From contig NZ_OY762934.1 in assembly GCF_963667045.1 (NCBI RefSeq), positions 2,163,501-2,227,500 of the forward strand: 64,000 nt of DNA, in the 5' to 3' direction. The notes beneath the pieces were generated by a model. That model was given only the letters and a program-made list of their open reading frames with translations, did not search any database and had not been told where the DNA came from. Source of the stretch: an uncultured Cohaesibacter sp. Lineage in GTDB: Bacteria; Pseudomonadota; Alphaproteobacteria; Rhizobiales; Cohaesibacteraceae. Each line of letters opens with the position of its first letter. The first letter of the stretch is position 1. Of the stretch, positions 46,070-55,258 are shown piece after piece. Position numbers and translations under genes: made by a program.

Positions 46070-46849
46070 ATGTCTGCTTTCGTTCGTACAGAAATCACGC
46101 CGCTTGAAACCGTTACCCTCACCGCTGAGCAAATGCCAGCGTCCCTGGCCGATGCCTATGCCCGCGTGAAGGCCGTCGTTGAGAAGGACGCCGGTTATTG
46201 CGCCGCCTGGAAAGTGGGCGGCTCCACGCCGCCAGCCCAGAAGGCTCTCGGCGTTGACGAAGTCTTCTTCGCCCCGATGCATGAGAAGGAAATCGTTCCA
46301 GCCGACCAGCTGGTACCCGGTTTCAAGACCCTCAGCATCACCGCTGAAGGTGAAGTGGCCCTGCGCATTTCCCCCAAGGCTGACGCCTATATTGCCAAGG
46401 GCATCGACGCCGTGGCCGCCGCTCCCCTCACCGACCTGTTCGACGTCTGGTGCGTCAGCGCCGAAATGCCATCAGGCTCATTGACCAATGGCGGCGACTT
46501 TGGCGTTCCTGCCATCGTTTCCGACCGTTGCGGCTCCGGCTGTCTGGTGCTTGGCCCGGAACATGCTTACACCGCTGACACCAAATGGACCGGCGAAGTC
46601 ATGAAGACCGAGCAGAATGGCGAAGTCATCGCTGAGGGCACCACGCTGGATCTGGTTGACACGGCTGATGAAGTGGCCCGCGAGTTCCTCATCGTTGCCC
46701 TCAAATACGGCTTCAGCCCGAAGGCTGGCCAGTGGGTTTCCACCGGCGGTATCATTCCTTGCAAGCCGCTCAAAGAGAATGCCGACATCAAGATCTATTA
46801 TGACGGCAAGGTCGAGCTGGCCTTCAAGACCGGCTATGACGCAGCCTGA
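46070..46849 (+). CDS. FAH/MhpD-type hydratase or hydrolase
   Basis: This 259-residue protein belongs to the fumarylacetoacetase / 2-keto-4-pentenoate hydratase group. AAWKVGGSTPPAQKALG near residue 45 and the metal-binding EGEVALRI (E93, E95) fit the family, as does the GGIIPCKPL segment near the C-terminus. It follows kdgK by about 100 bases on the same strand and ends at a strong terminator. It may cleave or hydrate a diketo or keto-deoxy acid of the pathway. The reaction is not determined. Confidence 0.78.
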   Translation: MSAFVRTEITPLETVTLTAEQMPASLADAYARVKAVVEKDAGYCAAWKVGGSTPPAQKALGVDEVFFAPMHEKEIVPADQLVPGFKTLSITAEGEVALRISPKADAYIAKGIDAVAAAPLTDLFDVWCVSAEMPSGSLTNGGDFGVPAIVSDRCGSGCLVLGPEHAYTADTKWTGEVMKTEQNGEVIAEGTTLDLVDTADEVAREFLIVALKYGFSPKAGQWVSTGGIIPCKPLKENADIKIYYDGKVELAFKTGYDAA

Positions 46850-46922
46850 TGCCCTTGCGGCGCGGCTTGAGTTTGAGGCCCCGCGCCACACTGGCTTTGC
46901 AGAAAGCCTGCCCTGAAACAGA

Positions 46923-46957
46923 AAAGACCGTTCCTTTTGAGGGAACGGTCTTTTTTT
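46923..46957 (+). terminator. Rho-independent terminator after the kdgK unit
   Basis: AAAGACCGTTCC (46923-46934) pairs with GGAACGGTCTTT (46942-46953), and the T-run continues to 46957. The minus strand has a short A/T tail too, so it may also end the convergent gntR transcript. Confidence 0.88.
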
Positions 46958-47016
46958 CGGCTCAACACGCTCTCAAGAGAGCCAACGCAGGCGGCGCGGC
47001 TCAGCCCTGTTACGCC

Positions 47017-47715
47017 TCAGCGGGCTTCCTTGAAATTCGGGCGGACTTTCGAGAAATCGGCAATATCTGCGACATCTGCACTGAAGGTGCGATGGTAACG
47101 GCCAATATGGAAATCGAGCGTCCGGATGGCATCATCAATGCGACCTTCACGCAGGGCATCGATCATTTCGCCATGCTCTTCAAAGCTCTTGGTTGTCTGT
47201 ACGCGCTCCTTGCCCAGATAGGTGCGGATTGCGGAGACCTTCGCTTCGATCAGACGATAGCTCTCGGAGAGATAGTGGTTATCGCAAAGCTCGAACATCG
47301 CACGGTGATATTTGAGATCCAATTCCAGATAATACGAACGCTCGTCCGCCTTCTTGGCCCGCTCCATCTGATGCCAGATGTTCGTCAGCTCGTTGACCAG
47401 GCCTTCGCTGTTGCGGCGAAAGGCAAGTCGCAGCGCAGCCGTTTCCAGAATGAAGCGATATTCGGAAAAGCGCTCCAGATCCGTTCCACTCAGGGTGAAG
47501 ACAAAGGTGCCCTTTTGCGGAAAGACCTCGACCAGGCCTTCCACTTTCATTTGAGCCAGAGCGTGACGAATGGGCGTCTTGCTGATGTTCAGACGATCCG
47601 CAAGCTTCTGTTCAGACAGGGCTTCACCGAGCGCAAATTCGCCCTCGCTAATAGCCGCTCTCAATTTTTCCGTCGCAATATCGGATAAGGACGGTGGCCG
47701 CTCTATCTCTTCCAA
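47017..47715 (-). CDS. GntR-family regulator with FCD domain
   Basis: This 232-residue regulator has a winged HTH (SEQKLADRLNISKTPIRHAL, VFPQKGTFV) followed by an FCD effector domain. The latter has metal-binding-type histidines (LKYHRAMFEL, EHGEMIDAL, FHIGRYHRTF). FCD regulators often sense sugar acids. It converges on the kdgK unit and is the likely second regulator of the sugar-acid genes. Confidence 0.9.
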   Translation of the reverse strand: MEEIERPPSLSDIATEKLRAAISEGEFALGEALSEQKLADRLNISKTPIRHALAQMKVEGLVEVFPQKGTFVFTLSGTDLERFSEYRFILETAALRLAFRRNSEGLVNELTNIWHQMERAKKADERSYYLELDLKYHRAMFELCDNHYLSESYRLIEAKVSAIRTYLGKERVQTTKSFEEHGEMIDALREGRIDDAIRTLDFHIGRYHRTFSADVADIADFSKVRPNFKEAR

Positions 47716-48171
47716 TTGTTATCCACTCGATATCAAGGGTTTCGAAAATTTCCATTTCGATTTTGGCGTTGGTATCAAGTATACCACACATCAGTCGGAT
47801 GCAAGTAACGGTTTCACCGTTGAGCGCGGAATAAAAGCGAACAAGTCGCAGCTTTTATGCATGTTCTCGCGCAATTTGCCAAACCCGCAGACATCCGCAG
47901 GAAAGTCATATTTTACCCTTGGTTGCATTGCAACGCCAATAACCTAGACGAATCTGCCGTCTTTCTGCGAAAAATGCAATACAGCCATAACAATAAACAA
48001 TCTTTTGCAGAGAACTGGATGTACTCGATGCAACGTTGAGTTTGATACCCTTCAGGCCTCCATACGATCTGAAATGGAGTGCGCAAAAACTGTATCGCTC
48101 AGCAAACACGCTGCCACTCCGGACATATCAACAGACCTTTGTCACATGCTGTAGCCTTTTTGCGCCGCAGC
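47716..48171. other. Intergenic gap before gntR
   Basis: About 450 bases lie between the gntR start and the stop of the shikimate dehydrogenase-like gene. The only clear element is the palindrome at 47770-47786. Short open frames here have no ribosome binding site or recognisable product. Confidence 0.5.
47770..47786. promoter_or_regulatory. Candidate autoregulatory GntR operator
   Basis: TGGTAT, five bases, ATACCA form a perfect inverted repeat 55 bases upstream of the gntR start. The half-sites match FCD-GntR (UxuR-like) sites. Autoregulation is inference from position. Confidence 0.5.
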
Positions 48172-49038
48172 TCAGGCCTTCTGGCGCTCCGCCTCAAGCT
48201 CCCTGTTGGCAACATCGCGCGAGAAAGCCGACGCGTCTTCCACGATCTGGCGATCCGGACGAACGCCGGTATAGAGCGCAAATTGTTCGACCGCCTGCAA
48301 CACGATGACCTCCGCCCCCGAGATGCAGGTCTTGCCAAGCTGTTCGGCAGTCTTCATCAGCGGGGTTTCGGCAGGCATCGCCACCACGTCAAACACAAAG
48401 TCCGCAGCTCCTATAACGGATTCGTCAAACGCCAGCATCTCCGCCTCGGGCCCCGCCATGCCCATCGGAGTGGCATTGATGATGAGCGGCGCGGCCAGCC
48501 CCTCCGGCCCAGCAGCCCAGTCAAAGCCGTACAGCCCAGCAAGAGCCCGCCCAGTCGTCTCGTTGCGAGCGATGATCGTCCCATTGGTAAAGCCACTGTT
48601 GCGCAAAGCGGCGGCAACCGCCTTGGCCATGCCACCCGATCCACGCAGCAGGAACGGTATTGAAGGATCGATCCTTGCTGCCGCCAGCAGATCATGGATG
48701 GCAATATAGTCGGTGTTGTAGCCGGTCAGGCGCCCGTCATCATTGACGATCGTGTTAACGCTGTCGATTGCGGCGGCCGATGCTTCCATGGCGTCGAGCA
48801 AGGGAATCACCGCCTCCTTGAAGGGCATGGAAATGGCACAGCCGCGGATCCCGAGCGCCCGCACGCCGCCGATGGCAGCAGGCAGGTCCGTCGTGGAGAA
48901 GGCCTTGTAGACATAGTCAAGCCCAAGCAATTCATACATGCGGTTATGGAAACGCGTGCCGAACGGGCTTGGCCGTGCCGACAGAGACATGCACAGGCGG
49001 GTTCTGGGACCGATGAGGGGCTTTTCGTTCGATGACAT
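48172..49038 (-). CDS. Shikimate dehydrogenase-like protein (SDH-L, HI0607 type)
   Basis: This 288-residue NAD(P)-dependent oxidoreductase resembles the stand-alone SDH-L group rather than canonical AroE. The N-terminus has CMSLSARPSPFGTRFHN, matching the Haemophilus HI0607 protein, with RALGIRGCAISMPFKE and SVNTIVNDDGRLTGYNTDY after it. The cofactor loop reads LRGSGGMAKAV and ISGAEVIVLQAVEQF lies near the C-terminus. SDH-L enzymes are poor shikimate dehydrogenases and their true substrate is unclear. ATG 49038 has AAAGG seven bases upstream; the open frame to 49329 is spurious. Confidence 0.85.
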   Translation of the reverse strand: MSSNEKPLIGPRTRLCMSLSARPSPFGTRFHNRMYELLGLDYVYKAFSTTDLPAAIGGVRALGIRGCAISMPFKEAVIPLLDAMEASAAAIDSVNTIVNDDGRLTGYNTDYIAIHDLLAAARIDPSIPFLLRGSGGMAKAVAAALRNSGFTNGTIIARNETTGRALAGLYGFDWAAGPEGLAAPLIINATPMGMAGPEAEMLAFDESVIGAADFVFDVVAMPAETPLMKTAEQLGKTCISGAEVIVLQAVEQFALYTGVRPDRQIVEDASAFSRDVANRELEAERQKA

Positions 49039-49179
49039 GGCAGAGCCTTTCACTTGGTGGGACCTTTCGCGTGGCGGGATGGTTGGGACGGAACCGTCAC
49101 CGGAGGTGAAGCATAGGGCGCGGTAAAGCTCCCGATCAAGCCGAAGACCGAGCCAGGCGGCGAAAGCGCACCGTTTGAC

Positions 49180-49211
49180 AAAAAAAAGCACGCCCGAAAG
49201 GTCGAGCGTGC
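49180..49211 (-). terminator. Terminator of the fru operon
   Basis: On the minus strand GCACGC and GCGTGC arms (49188-49211), with inner pairing interrupted by one mismatch, are followed by eight Ts (49187-49180). It lies about 85 bases after the fruA stop. Confidence 0.8.
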
Positions 49212-49294
49212 CAATTGAATTTCCCGATGCCGGATCTCGTGGGCCGGATTTTGTGAATGAAAACCGACTATGCTGTTCGGCATCTATCCTTGTC

Positions 49295-51082
49295 TTATTC
49301 GGCGGCAACCGCAGCTGGCACTTCGTCAACGGGACGCTTGAGGACGATCAGAAGCGCCGTGGTAACTGCAGTACCGATGACGATGGACAGAATATACATC
49401 GACAGATTGCTGACAGCATGCGGGATGGCCAGAACGAAGGCCCCACCATGCGGTGCGCGCAGGCCGCAGCCAAAGAACATGGACAAGGCGCCGGTCAGGG
49501 CAGAGCCAACCATGATGGACGGGATCACACGCAGCGGATCCTTGGCAGCGTAGGGAATGGCACCTTCGGTGATGAAGGACAGGCCGAGAACGAAGGCCGC
49601 CTTGCCTGCTTCCCGTTCTTCTTCGGTGAAGCGGTTCTTGGCGATGAAGGTTGCCAGAGCCAGACCGAGCGGAGGCGTCATGCCAGCGGCCATGGTCGCA
49701 GCCATCGGTGCAAAGGTGTCACTGGTCAACAGGCCGACCGAGAAGGCATAGGCAGCCTTGTTGACCGGCCCGCCCATGTCGAAGGCCATCATGGCACCGA
49801 GCACGAGACCAAGCAGGACGGCGTTGGTCTGGCCCATGCCCTGCAGCATGCCGGTGAGGCTCTCGTTGATATAGCGCACCGGTTCTCCGATGACATAGAC
49901 CATCAGCAAGCCGACAATCGCCGTCGAGAGCAGAGGCAGGATCAGCACCGGCATCAGGCCTTCAAGGGATCTGGGCAGCTTGATATTGTCCCTGAGCCAA
50001 AGGGCCACATAACCGGCAAGGAAACCGGCCAGAATACCGCCAAGGAAGCCGGCACCAAGGTTGACGGCCAGAAGACCACCGATAAGGCCCGGCGTCAGAC
50101 CGGGGCGATCGGCAATGGAATAGGCCATGAAACCGGCCAGAACCGGAACCATCAGCTTGAAGGCAGCGCCGCCACCAATGGTCATCAGAGCTGCGGCAAG
50201 GGTGCCTTCTTCCTTGAAGGCCTCGATACCGAAGACGAAGGACAGGGCGATCAGCAGACCACCGGCAACAACCACTGGCAACATGTAGGACACGCCGGTC
50301 AGCAGGTGCTTGTAAGGACCGGAACGGTTAGCCTTGAGAGCAGCCTTGGCTTCCTCAAGGGTCTGCATCTTCTTGCCACCGGCACCGCCAGCGGCAGGTG
50401 CTGCGGTTTCCGCTCCGCTGAAGGAGGCGGCAATCACGCCTGCGGCATCCTTCACGGCAGCCCCGACAGACGTGCGGTAGATCGGCTTGCCGGCAAAGCG
50501 GCTTTCGTCGACATGGGTGTCGGCGGAAATGATGACCACGTCAGCGGCGGCAATGTCTTCCGCACTGAGCTGATCCTTGGCCCCGACAGACCCTTGCGTT
50601 TCAACCTTGATGTCGTGACCTGCGGCGGCAGCCTTTTTCTTCAGGGCATCGGCAGCCATGAATGTATGCGCGATGCCCGTTGGGCAGGATGTGACAGCGA
50701 CAATGCGCTTCTTGGTAACATCAGATGTGGCCACGGCTTCCTCCTTTGGCTGGTCACAATTTGCTTCAGCCGGCAATCCGGCTTTTTGCAGAGCCTCGCC
50801 AAGAACACTGGCTGTGTCCTGAATGGCTCGGCTGGTCGTTGTCTGGTAAACGGGCAGGCCCGCAAACGGGGCCTGATCGATGTCCTGGTCGATCGCCAGG
50901 ATCGCAAGATCCGCCCCGGCGATCACCTCCGGCTTCAGCGGAGATGTTGTCTCTTCGGGTTCGCGACACTCGATGGAGATATCGTGGCCCAGATCACTGG
51001 CGACCTTGCGCAAGGCTTCGGCCGCCATCAGGGTGTGCGCCCGGCTTTCCGCACTGGCCGCTACACCAACAATTGTTGCCAT
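49295..51082 (-). CDS. fruA: Fructose PTS permease FruA (IIB'-IIB-IIC)
   Basis: FruA imports fructose and releases it as fructose 1-phosphate. The 595-residue protein begins with a degenerate IIB' domain (about 1-100) without the cysteine. An active IIB domain follows at about 120-225 with the phosphorylated cysteine in VTSCPTGIAHTFMAA. The IIC membrane domain spans about 255-590 (VAGGLLIALSFVFG, DMGGPVNKAAYAF, FITEGAIPYA). This is the E. coli FruA arrangement. ATG 51082 has AAGGA upstream. It is the last gene of fruB-fruK-fruA. Confidence 0.94.
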   Translation of the reverse strand: MATIVGVAASAESRAHTLMAAEALRKVASDLGHDISIECREPEETTSPLKPEVIAGADLAILAIDQDIDQAPFAGLPVYQTTTSRAIQDTASVLGEALQKAGLPAEANCDQPKEEAVATSDVTKKRIVAVTSCPTGIAHTFMAADALKKKAAAAGHDIKVETQGSVGAKDQLSAEDIAAADVVIISADTHVDESRFAGKPIYRTSVGAAVKDAAGVIAASFSGAETAAPAAGGAGGKKMQTLEEAKAALKANRSGPYKHLLTGVSYMLPVVVAGGLLIALSFVFGIEAFKEEGTLAAALMTIGGGAAFKLMVPVLAGFMAYSIADRPGLTPGLIGGLLAVNLGAGFLGGILAGFLAGYVALWLRDNIKLPRSLEGLMPVLILPLLSTAIVGLLMVYVIGEPVRYINESLTGMLQGMGQTNAVLLGLVLGAMMAFDMGGPVNKAAYAFSVGLLTSDTFAPMAATMAAGMTPPLGLALATFIAKNRFTEEEREAGKAAFVLGLSFITEGAIPYAAKDPLRVIPSIMVGSALTGALSMFFGCGLRAPHGGAFVLAIPHAVSNLSMYILSIVIGTAVTTALLIVLKRPVDEVPAAVAAE

Positions 51083-51099
51083 TGCTTTCCTTACTCCTC

Positions 51100-52053
51100 T
51101 CAAAGGTCCAGATGCTCAATGACCACCTTGGCCGCAAAAGCCTCGATGACCTCCCGGGCAGGCAGATGAGGCCCTATCTCTCCCAGAGCACCCAGAGAAA
51201 AGCCGGTTGCCAGACGGGCAAGATCCGCAAGCGGAAGCCCTTCGGACCGGCCGTGCAAAAGTCCGGCGACCATGGCGTCGCCAGCGCCGACCGTGCTTTT
51301 GACCACCGCGCCCTTGGGCATGGCGTGCAGCACGTCCTTGTCGGTAATGAACAGGGCGCCATCGGCCCCCATGGAAACCACGACCAGCCCGACCTTGCCG
51401 CCACTGACCCAACGGGCCGCGTCAACGATTTCGGCAGGGCCCTGCAGTTTGCGGCCAATCAGTTCGGACAACTCGTCGACATTGGGCTTGATAATGTCCG
51501 GTCCGGCTTCCAGCGCAGCCTTGAAGGCCATGCCGCTGGCATCCAGAACCGCCTCTTTGCCCAGCGCATGGATGGCGATGATCAGGTCGCGATAGATGGT
51601 TGCAGGAACTCCGGCGGGCAGGCTTCCGGCGAGCACGAAACAGTCCGCGCCATCGGCTGCGAGTTGCTTGATCCGCCCCTCAAGGCTCTCCAGCGCTCCG
51701 GCATCCACTGCGAACCCCGGCGCGTTGATGTCGGTAATCTCCTGCTTTTCCGGATCGACAATCTTTATATTGACGCGGGTTGCCCCTGCAACACGCACGA
51801 ACTGGTCATCAATACCCTGCGCATCAAACAGGGTTTCGAAGATGGAGGCATTGTCCTGCCCCAGAAAGCCGGTCACCGCGATCTTGTGCCCGAAATGGGA
51901 CAGGAAGCTGGCCACATTGACCCCCTTGCCGCCCGCGTCGGACTGCTGCTCCGCGATCCGGTTGACCTCGCCTGCTGCAAAGCCAGGGATCTGGACTGTC
52001 TGATCGATCGCCGGATTGAGCGTGATCGTTGCGATGTTTGCCCGTTCACTCAT
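51100..52053 (-). CDS. fruK: 1-phosphofructokinase FruK
   Basis: FruK converts fructose 1-phosphate to fructose 1,6-bisphosphate. The 317-residue PfkB protein has TITLNPAIDQTV at the N-terminus, AGGKGVNVASFL, the FVLAGSLPAGVP segment, and the catalytic STVGAGDAMVAG. GAGAGGAG precedes ATG 52053. It lies between fruB and fruA with short gaps. Confidence 0.94.
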   Translation of the reverse strand: MSERANIATITLNPAIDQTVQIPGFAAGEVNRIAEQQSDAGGKGVNVASFLSHFGHKIAVTGFLGQDNASIFETLFDAQGIDDQFVRVAGATRVNIKIVDPEKQEITDINAPGFAVDAGALESLEGRIKQLAADGADCFVLAGSLPAGVPATIYRDLIIAIHALGKEAVLDASGMAFKAALEAGPDIIKPNVDELSELIGRKLQGPAEIVDAARWVSGGKVGLVVVSMGADGALFITDKDVLHAMPKGAVVKSTVGAGDAMVAGLLHGRSEGLPLADLARLATGFSLGALGEIGPHLPAREVIEAFAAKVVIEHLDL

Positions 52054-52092
52054 GTCGTGCTCCTCTCGACATTGTGTTCCAAACCCCATGGA

Positions 52093-54573
52093 TTACGCCA
52101 GTTTCAGTGCCCGCACGGCAGCTGCGTCGGTCTTCGCCAGCGCGTTTGCGGCGAATGCCCGGGCCTCGGCCATGGAAAGGCTGCGGATCCGTGCCTTGAC
52201 AGAGGCGATGGCCGGAATGCTGACGCTGAGCTCATGCACGCCGAGACCGGCAAGGATCACCGCGCCAAGCGGATCGCCAGCGATGCCGCCACAGGCGCCC
52301 ACCCAGATGCCTGCCGCATCGGCAGCTTCCACCGTCTTGCGGATGAGACGCAGGACTGCCGGGTTCAGGCCGTCGGCCATTTTGGCCAGTTGTGGATGCA
52401 TCCGGTCCATGGCGAGGGCATATTGTGTGAGGTCGTTGGTACCGATGGAGAAGAAGTCCACCTCGCGGGCGAATTCCTCGGCCATCATCACGGCAGACGG
52501 GATTTCGATCATCATGCCGATCTCGACCGGCTCGGCCCCCACTTCCTTGCGCACTTCCTCGGTGATGGCCTTGGCGGCGCGCAGCTCTTCCAGCGAAGAG
52601 ATCATGGGATACATGATGCGGATCGGGCCGTTGGCGGAGGCGCGGAAGATGGCCCGCAACTGGGTGCGGAAGATGTCATCCCTGAGCAGGCAGAGGCGAA
52701 TGCCGCGCACACCAAGGAACGGGTTCATCTCTTCCGGGGTGGACAGATAGGGCACATCCTTGTCACCACCGATATCCAGCGTGCGGATGATCATCGGCAG
52801 GCCGTTCATCGCCTTGATCATGGCGCTGATGGCTTCATACTGTTCGTCTTCAGAGGGAGCGGTGTCGCGTTGCAGGAACTGGAATTCCGTTCTCAGCAAC
52901 CCGACACCTTCCCCACCAGCCACCACGGCGGCATAGGCTTCATCAACACTGCCAATATTGGCGACGACCTCGATACGGTGGCCGTCGGCGGTAATGGCGG
53001 GTTGGTAACAGGCGTTGCGCTCGGCCTCGGCCTGTCTGGCAAAGGCATTGCGAGCCTTGTCGGCTTCATCGCGATCCTTCTGGGTCGGCTCGGCAACCAG
53101 CACACCGGAGCTGCCATCCACGATGACCTCCTTGCCATCGGAAAGCCCGAGGCAATCGGCGCCTGCGCCAACTACGGCCGGAATATCCAGGCTGCGGGCG
53201 ATAATGGCCGTGTGGGAGGTCGGGCCGCCGGATGCCGTGCACAGGCCCAACACGAGGGTCGGGTCGAGACCGGCGGTATCCGATGGCGTCAGATCGTCAG
53301 CGATGAGAATGACCGGGCTGTCCGGCAGATCCGGATCGTCCTCGACCTTGTCGGCCAGATGCTTGAGCAGTCGGCGGCCGACATCCTGAAGGTCCAGCGC
53401 ACGGGCGGCCAGCAGTTCGTCCTTCATGGCCCCCAGAATGGCCGCATGTTCTTCATAGCTCAGCTTCCAGGCCCAACCGGCGCTTGCCCCTTCGGCGATC
53501 AGCGCGCGGGCCTTTGCCTGCATCTCGGGGTCATCGAGAAATTCGCCTTGTGCCTTGAAGATCGCCGCCTTGCCTGCGCCCTGTTTCTGGACCATGTCGT
53601 CATAGAGAGCGGTCAGTTCGCCGCGCGCCTTTGCGAGGGCGTCATCAAGCCGGGCAAGCTCAGCGTCGGGGGTACCGGTCGCCTTTTCGTTCACCACGAT
53701 ACGGCCGCGCCGAAACTGGCAGACCGGGCCGGATGCGATGCCTGGAGATGCCGAGATGCCTGCAATCACAGCGCCTTCATAGCTGATGTCTTCGGCGGCA
53801 ACAGCATGGTCATGAGCGGCCTCGGCGGCAGCTTCCTCTTCATCCTCAAGGCCCTCGGCCAACGCGTTGAAGATGGTCTCCAGCGCCTTTTCCGCGTCCG
53901 GCCCTTCGGCACTGATGCGGATGGTAGCACCCTTTTCGATGCCCAGCTTCAAAAGACCAATCAGGCTCTTGGCGTCGCCGACCTTGTTGCCGTTGCGCAC
54001 CAGAATGCCGGCTTCGAAGGTCTTGGCAATGTCAACCAGAGCGGTTGCCGGGCGAGCATGCAGTCCGTGGGGGCTCATAACCACATGCTCAAAGCCCAAC
54101 TCATAATCCTCAGGTGCCTCTTCTGCAGCTTCACCTGTTGTGGCATGGTCCTGTCCCGACAAACGGCGCGCGATATCGGCCGCATCGGTCGTGGTTGCCA
54201 GACGCTTTGCCTCTTCGGCATCGTCCAGAACATCGGTAAGGTTGGACAGGATGGTCAGGTGCTCGTCAGACTTGGCCGCGATACCGACCACCAGGTGCAC
54301 CCGTTCGTCATTGTTCCAGATCACGCCCTCAGGCAGCTGCAACACGGCAACGCCGGTTTCCTTGATCAGCTCGCGATCCTTGGGAATGCCGTGGGGGATA
54401 GCAATACCGTTGCCCAGATAGGTGTTGGCCACCTCTTCCCGTGCCATCATGCTCTGGATGTAACCCGGTTCGATATTGCCGGATTTGACCAACAGCTCGC
54501 CGACTTTTGCGATTGCATCACTCTTGTCGCGTGCTTGTGCACCGACCTGAATTGCCGATTCCTTGAACTGCAT
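52093..54573 (-). CDS. fruB: Fructose PTS multiphosphoryl protein FruB (EIIA-HPr-EI)
   Basis: This 826-residue fusion carries the whole phosphate relay from phosphoenolpyruvate to FruA. The N-terminal IIA-fru domain has its histidine in NGIAIPHGIPK near residue 62. The HPr domain has SPHGLHARPA near residue 165. The EI domain has its active histidine in GGPTSHTAIIAR and the PEP-binding GVGLLRTEF and GTNDLTQYALAMDR. Because EI is included, the system does not need separate ptsI and ptsH. ATG 54573 has GGAGG five to eight bases upstream; the longer open frame is not needed. Confidence 0.95.
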   Translation of the reverse strand: MQFKESAIQVGAQARDKSDAIAKVGELLVKSGNIEPGYIQSMMAREEVANTYLGNGIAIPHGIPKDRELIKETGVAVLQLPEGVIWNNDERVHLVVGIAAKSDEHLTILSNLTDVLDDAEEAKRLATTTDAADIARRLSGQDHATTGEAAEEAPEDYELGFEHVVMSPHGLHARPATALVDIAKTFEAGILVRNGNKVGDAKSLIGLLKLGIEKGATIRISAEGPDAEKALETIFNALAEGLEDEEEAAAEAAHDHAVAAEDISYEGAVIAGISASPGIASGPVCQFRRGRIVVNEKATGTPDAELARLDDALAKARGELTALYDDMVQKQGAGKAAIFKAQGEFLDDPEMQAKARALIAEGASAGWAWKLSYEEHAAILGAMKDELLAARALDLQDVGRRLLKHLADKVEDDPDLPDSPVILIADDLTPSDTAGLDPTLVLGLCTASGGPTSHTAIIARSLDIPAVVGAGADCLGLSDGKEVIVDGSSGVLVAEPTQKDRDEADKARNAFARQAEAERNACYQPAITADGHRIEVVANIGSVDEAYAAVVAGGEGVGLLRTEFQFLQRDTAPSEDEQYEAISAMIKAMNGLPMIIRTLDIGGDKDVPYLSTPEEMNPFLGVRGIRLCLLRDDIFRTQLRAIFRASANGPIRIMYPMISSLEELRAAKAITEEVRKEVGAEPVEIGMMIEIPSAVMMAEEFAREVDFFSIGTNDLTQYALAMDRMHPQLAKMADGLNPAVLRLIRKTVEAADAAGIWVGACGGIAGDPLGAVILAGLGVHELSVSIPAIASVKARIRSLSMAEARAFAANALAKTDAAAVRALKLA

Positions 54574-55258
54574 TGTTTCCTCCGAGTTCTCCACCCCGAT
54601 CAGCGTTTGAACGCTCCTGCTTATGCATTTCATCAGGGGCCGGATCATCAAATCCGCTGATCTTGAGAGATAATAATTCTATTAAAGTGATTTATTAAGA
54701 GAAATATTTGATTTACGTCAATTTTGTGACACTAATCGGGTGAATTTGCGGATGAAGAATGGTCATTCAGTCGTCAAAACAGCAAAATTCCTGCCTTTTT
54801 GGGATCATTACTTCTATTTGATGTATTAATTAAGCGCTAGAAATTGCTATAAATTTTGGCGGTTGTGCGGAATTTTCAGGCAATCAGCTCCGTTCGCGCT
54901 GGATAATTCGCGATTTTTCTGTTGAATTTGCGCAAATAAAGACGACTAATTCAATTACTATGAGCTTTTGATCTGGTTCATGGCCCCCGCAGTCGCTACA
55001 GCCATAGAGTCGGAGACAAGAGTCAGCCTGCCAGAGCAGCAGGCCAAGAGGAAATGCGCAAGGCATTCCCGGCCTCAAACGATCCGACGGCCAACGGTCT
55101 GAATGCGGCGGCCCGCCTCGACAGTCATGCTTTTGGCCAAAGTGTTCGCCGGGGCCATGGGATTGCCCTTTCCCCGCCCGATGCCTGATACCCCTTGGGC
55201 ACCCCTTGAGCAGCCTTTGCTGCCGAGCCAACGAGACGACGTCGAAAGGATGCGGTTT
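54574..55258. promoter_or_regulatory. Divergent fruB / ROK regulatory gap
   Basis: The 100-300 bases next to fruB are strongly AT-rich and must hold its promoter. At 54674-54696 the plus strand reads TAATTC, ten bases, ATTTATT, the motif also found before frcB. TAATAA (54671-54676) and TTATTA (54692-54697) form an inverted repeat over the same place. The part from about 54960 to 55258 is GC-richer. An open frame runs into the ROK gene there, but I see no gene. Confidence 0.5.

Noticed and set aside
49175-51169. A 664-codon plus-strand open frame
   Set aside because: It is antisense to fruA. No domain is recognisable and no ribosome binding site is seen.
50725-54660. A 1311-codon open frame on the plus strand
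   Set aside because: It is antisense to fruA, fruK and fruB, whose products are unmistakable. Its translation is low in recognisable motifs and rich in His, Gly and Arg, as expected of a shadow frame.
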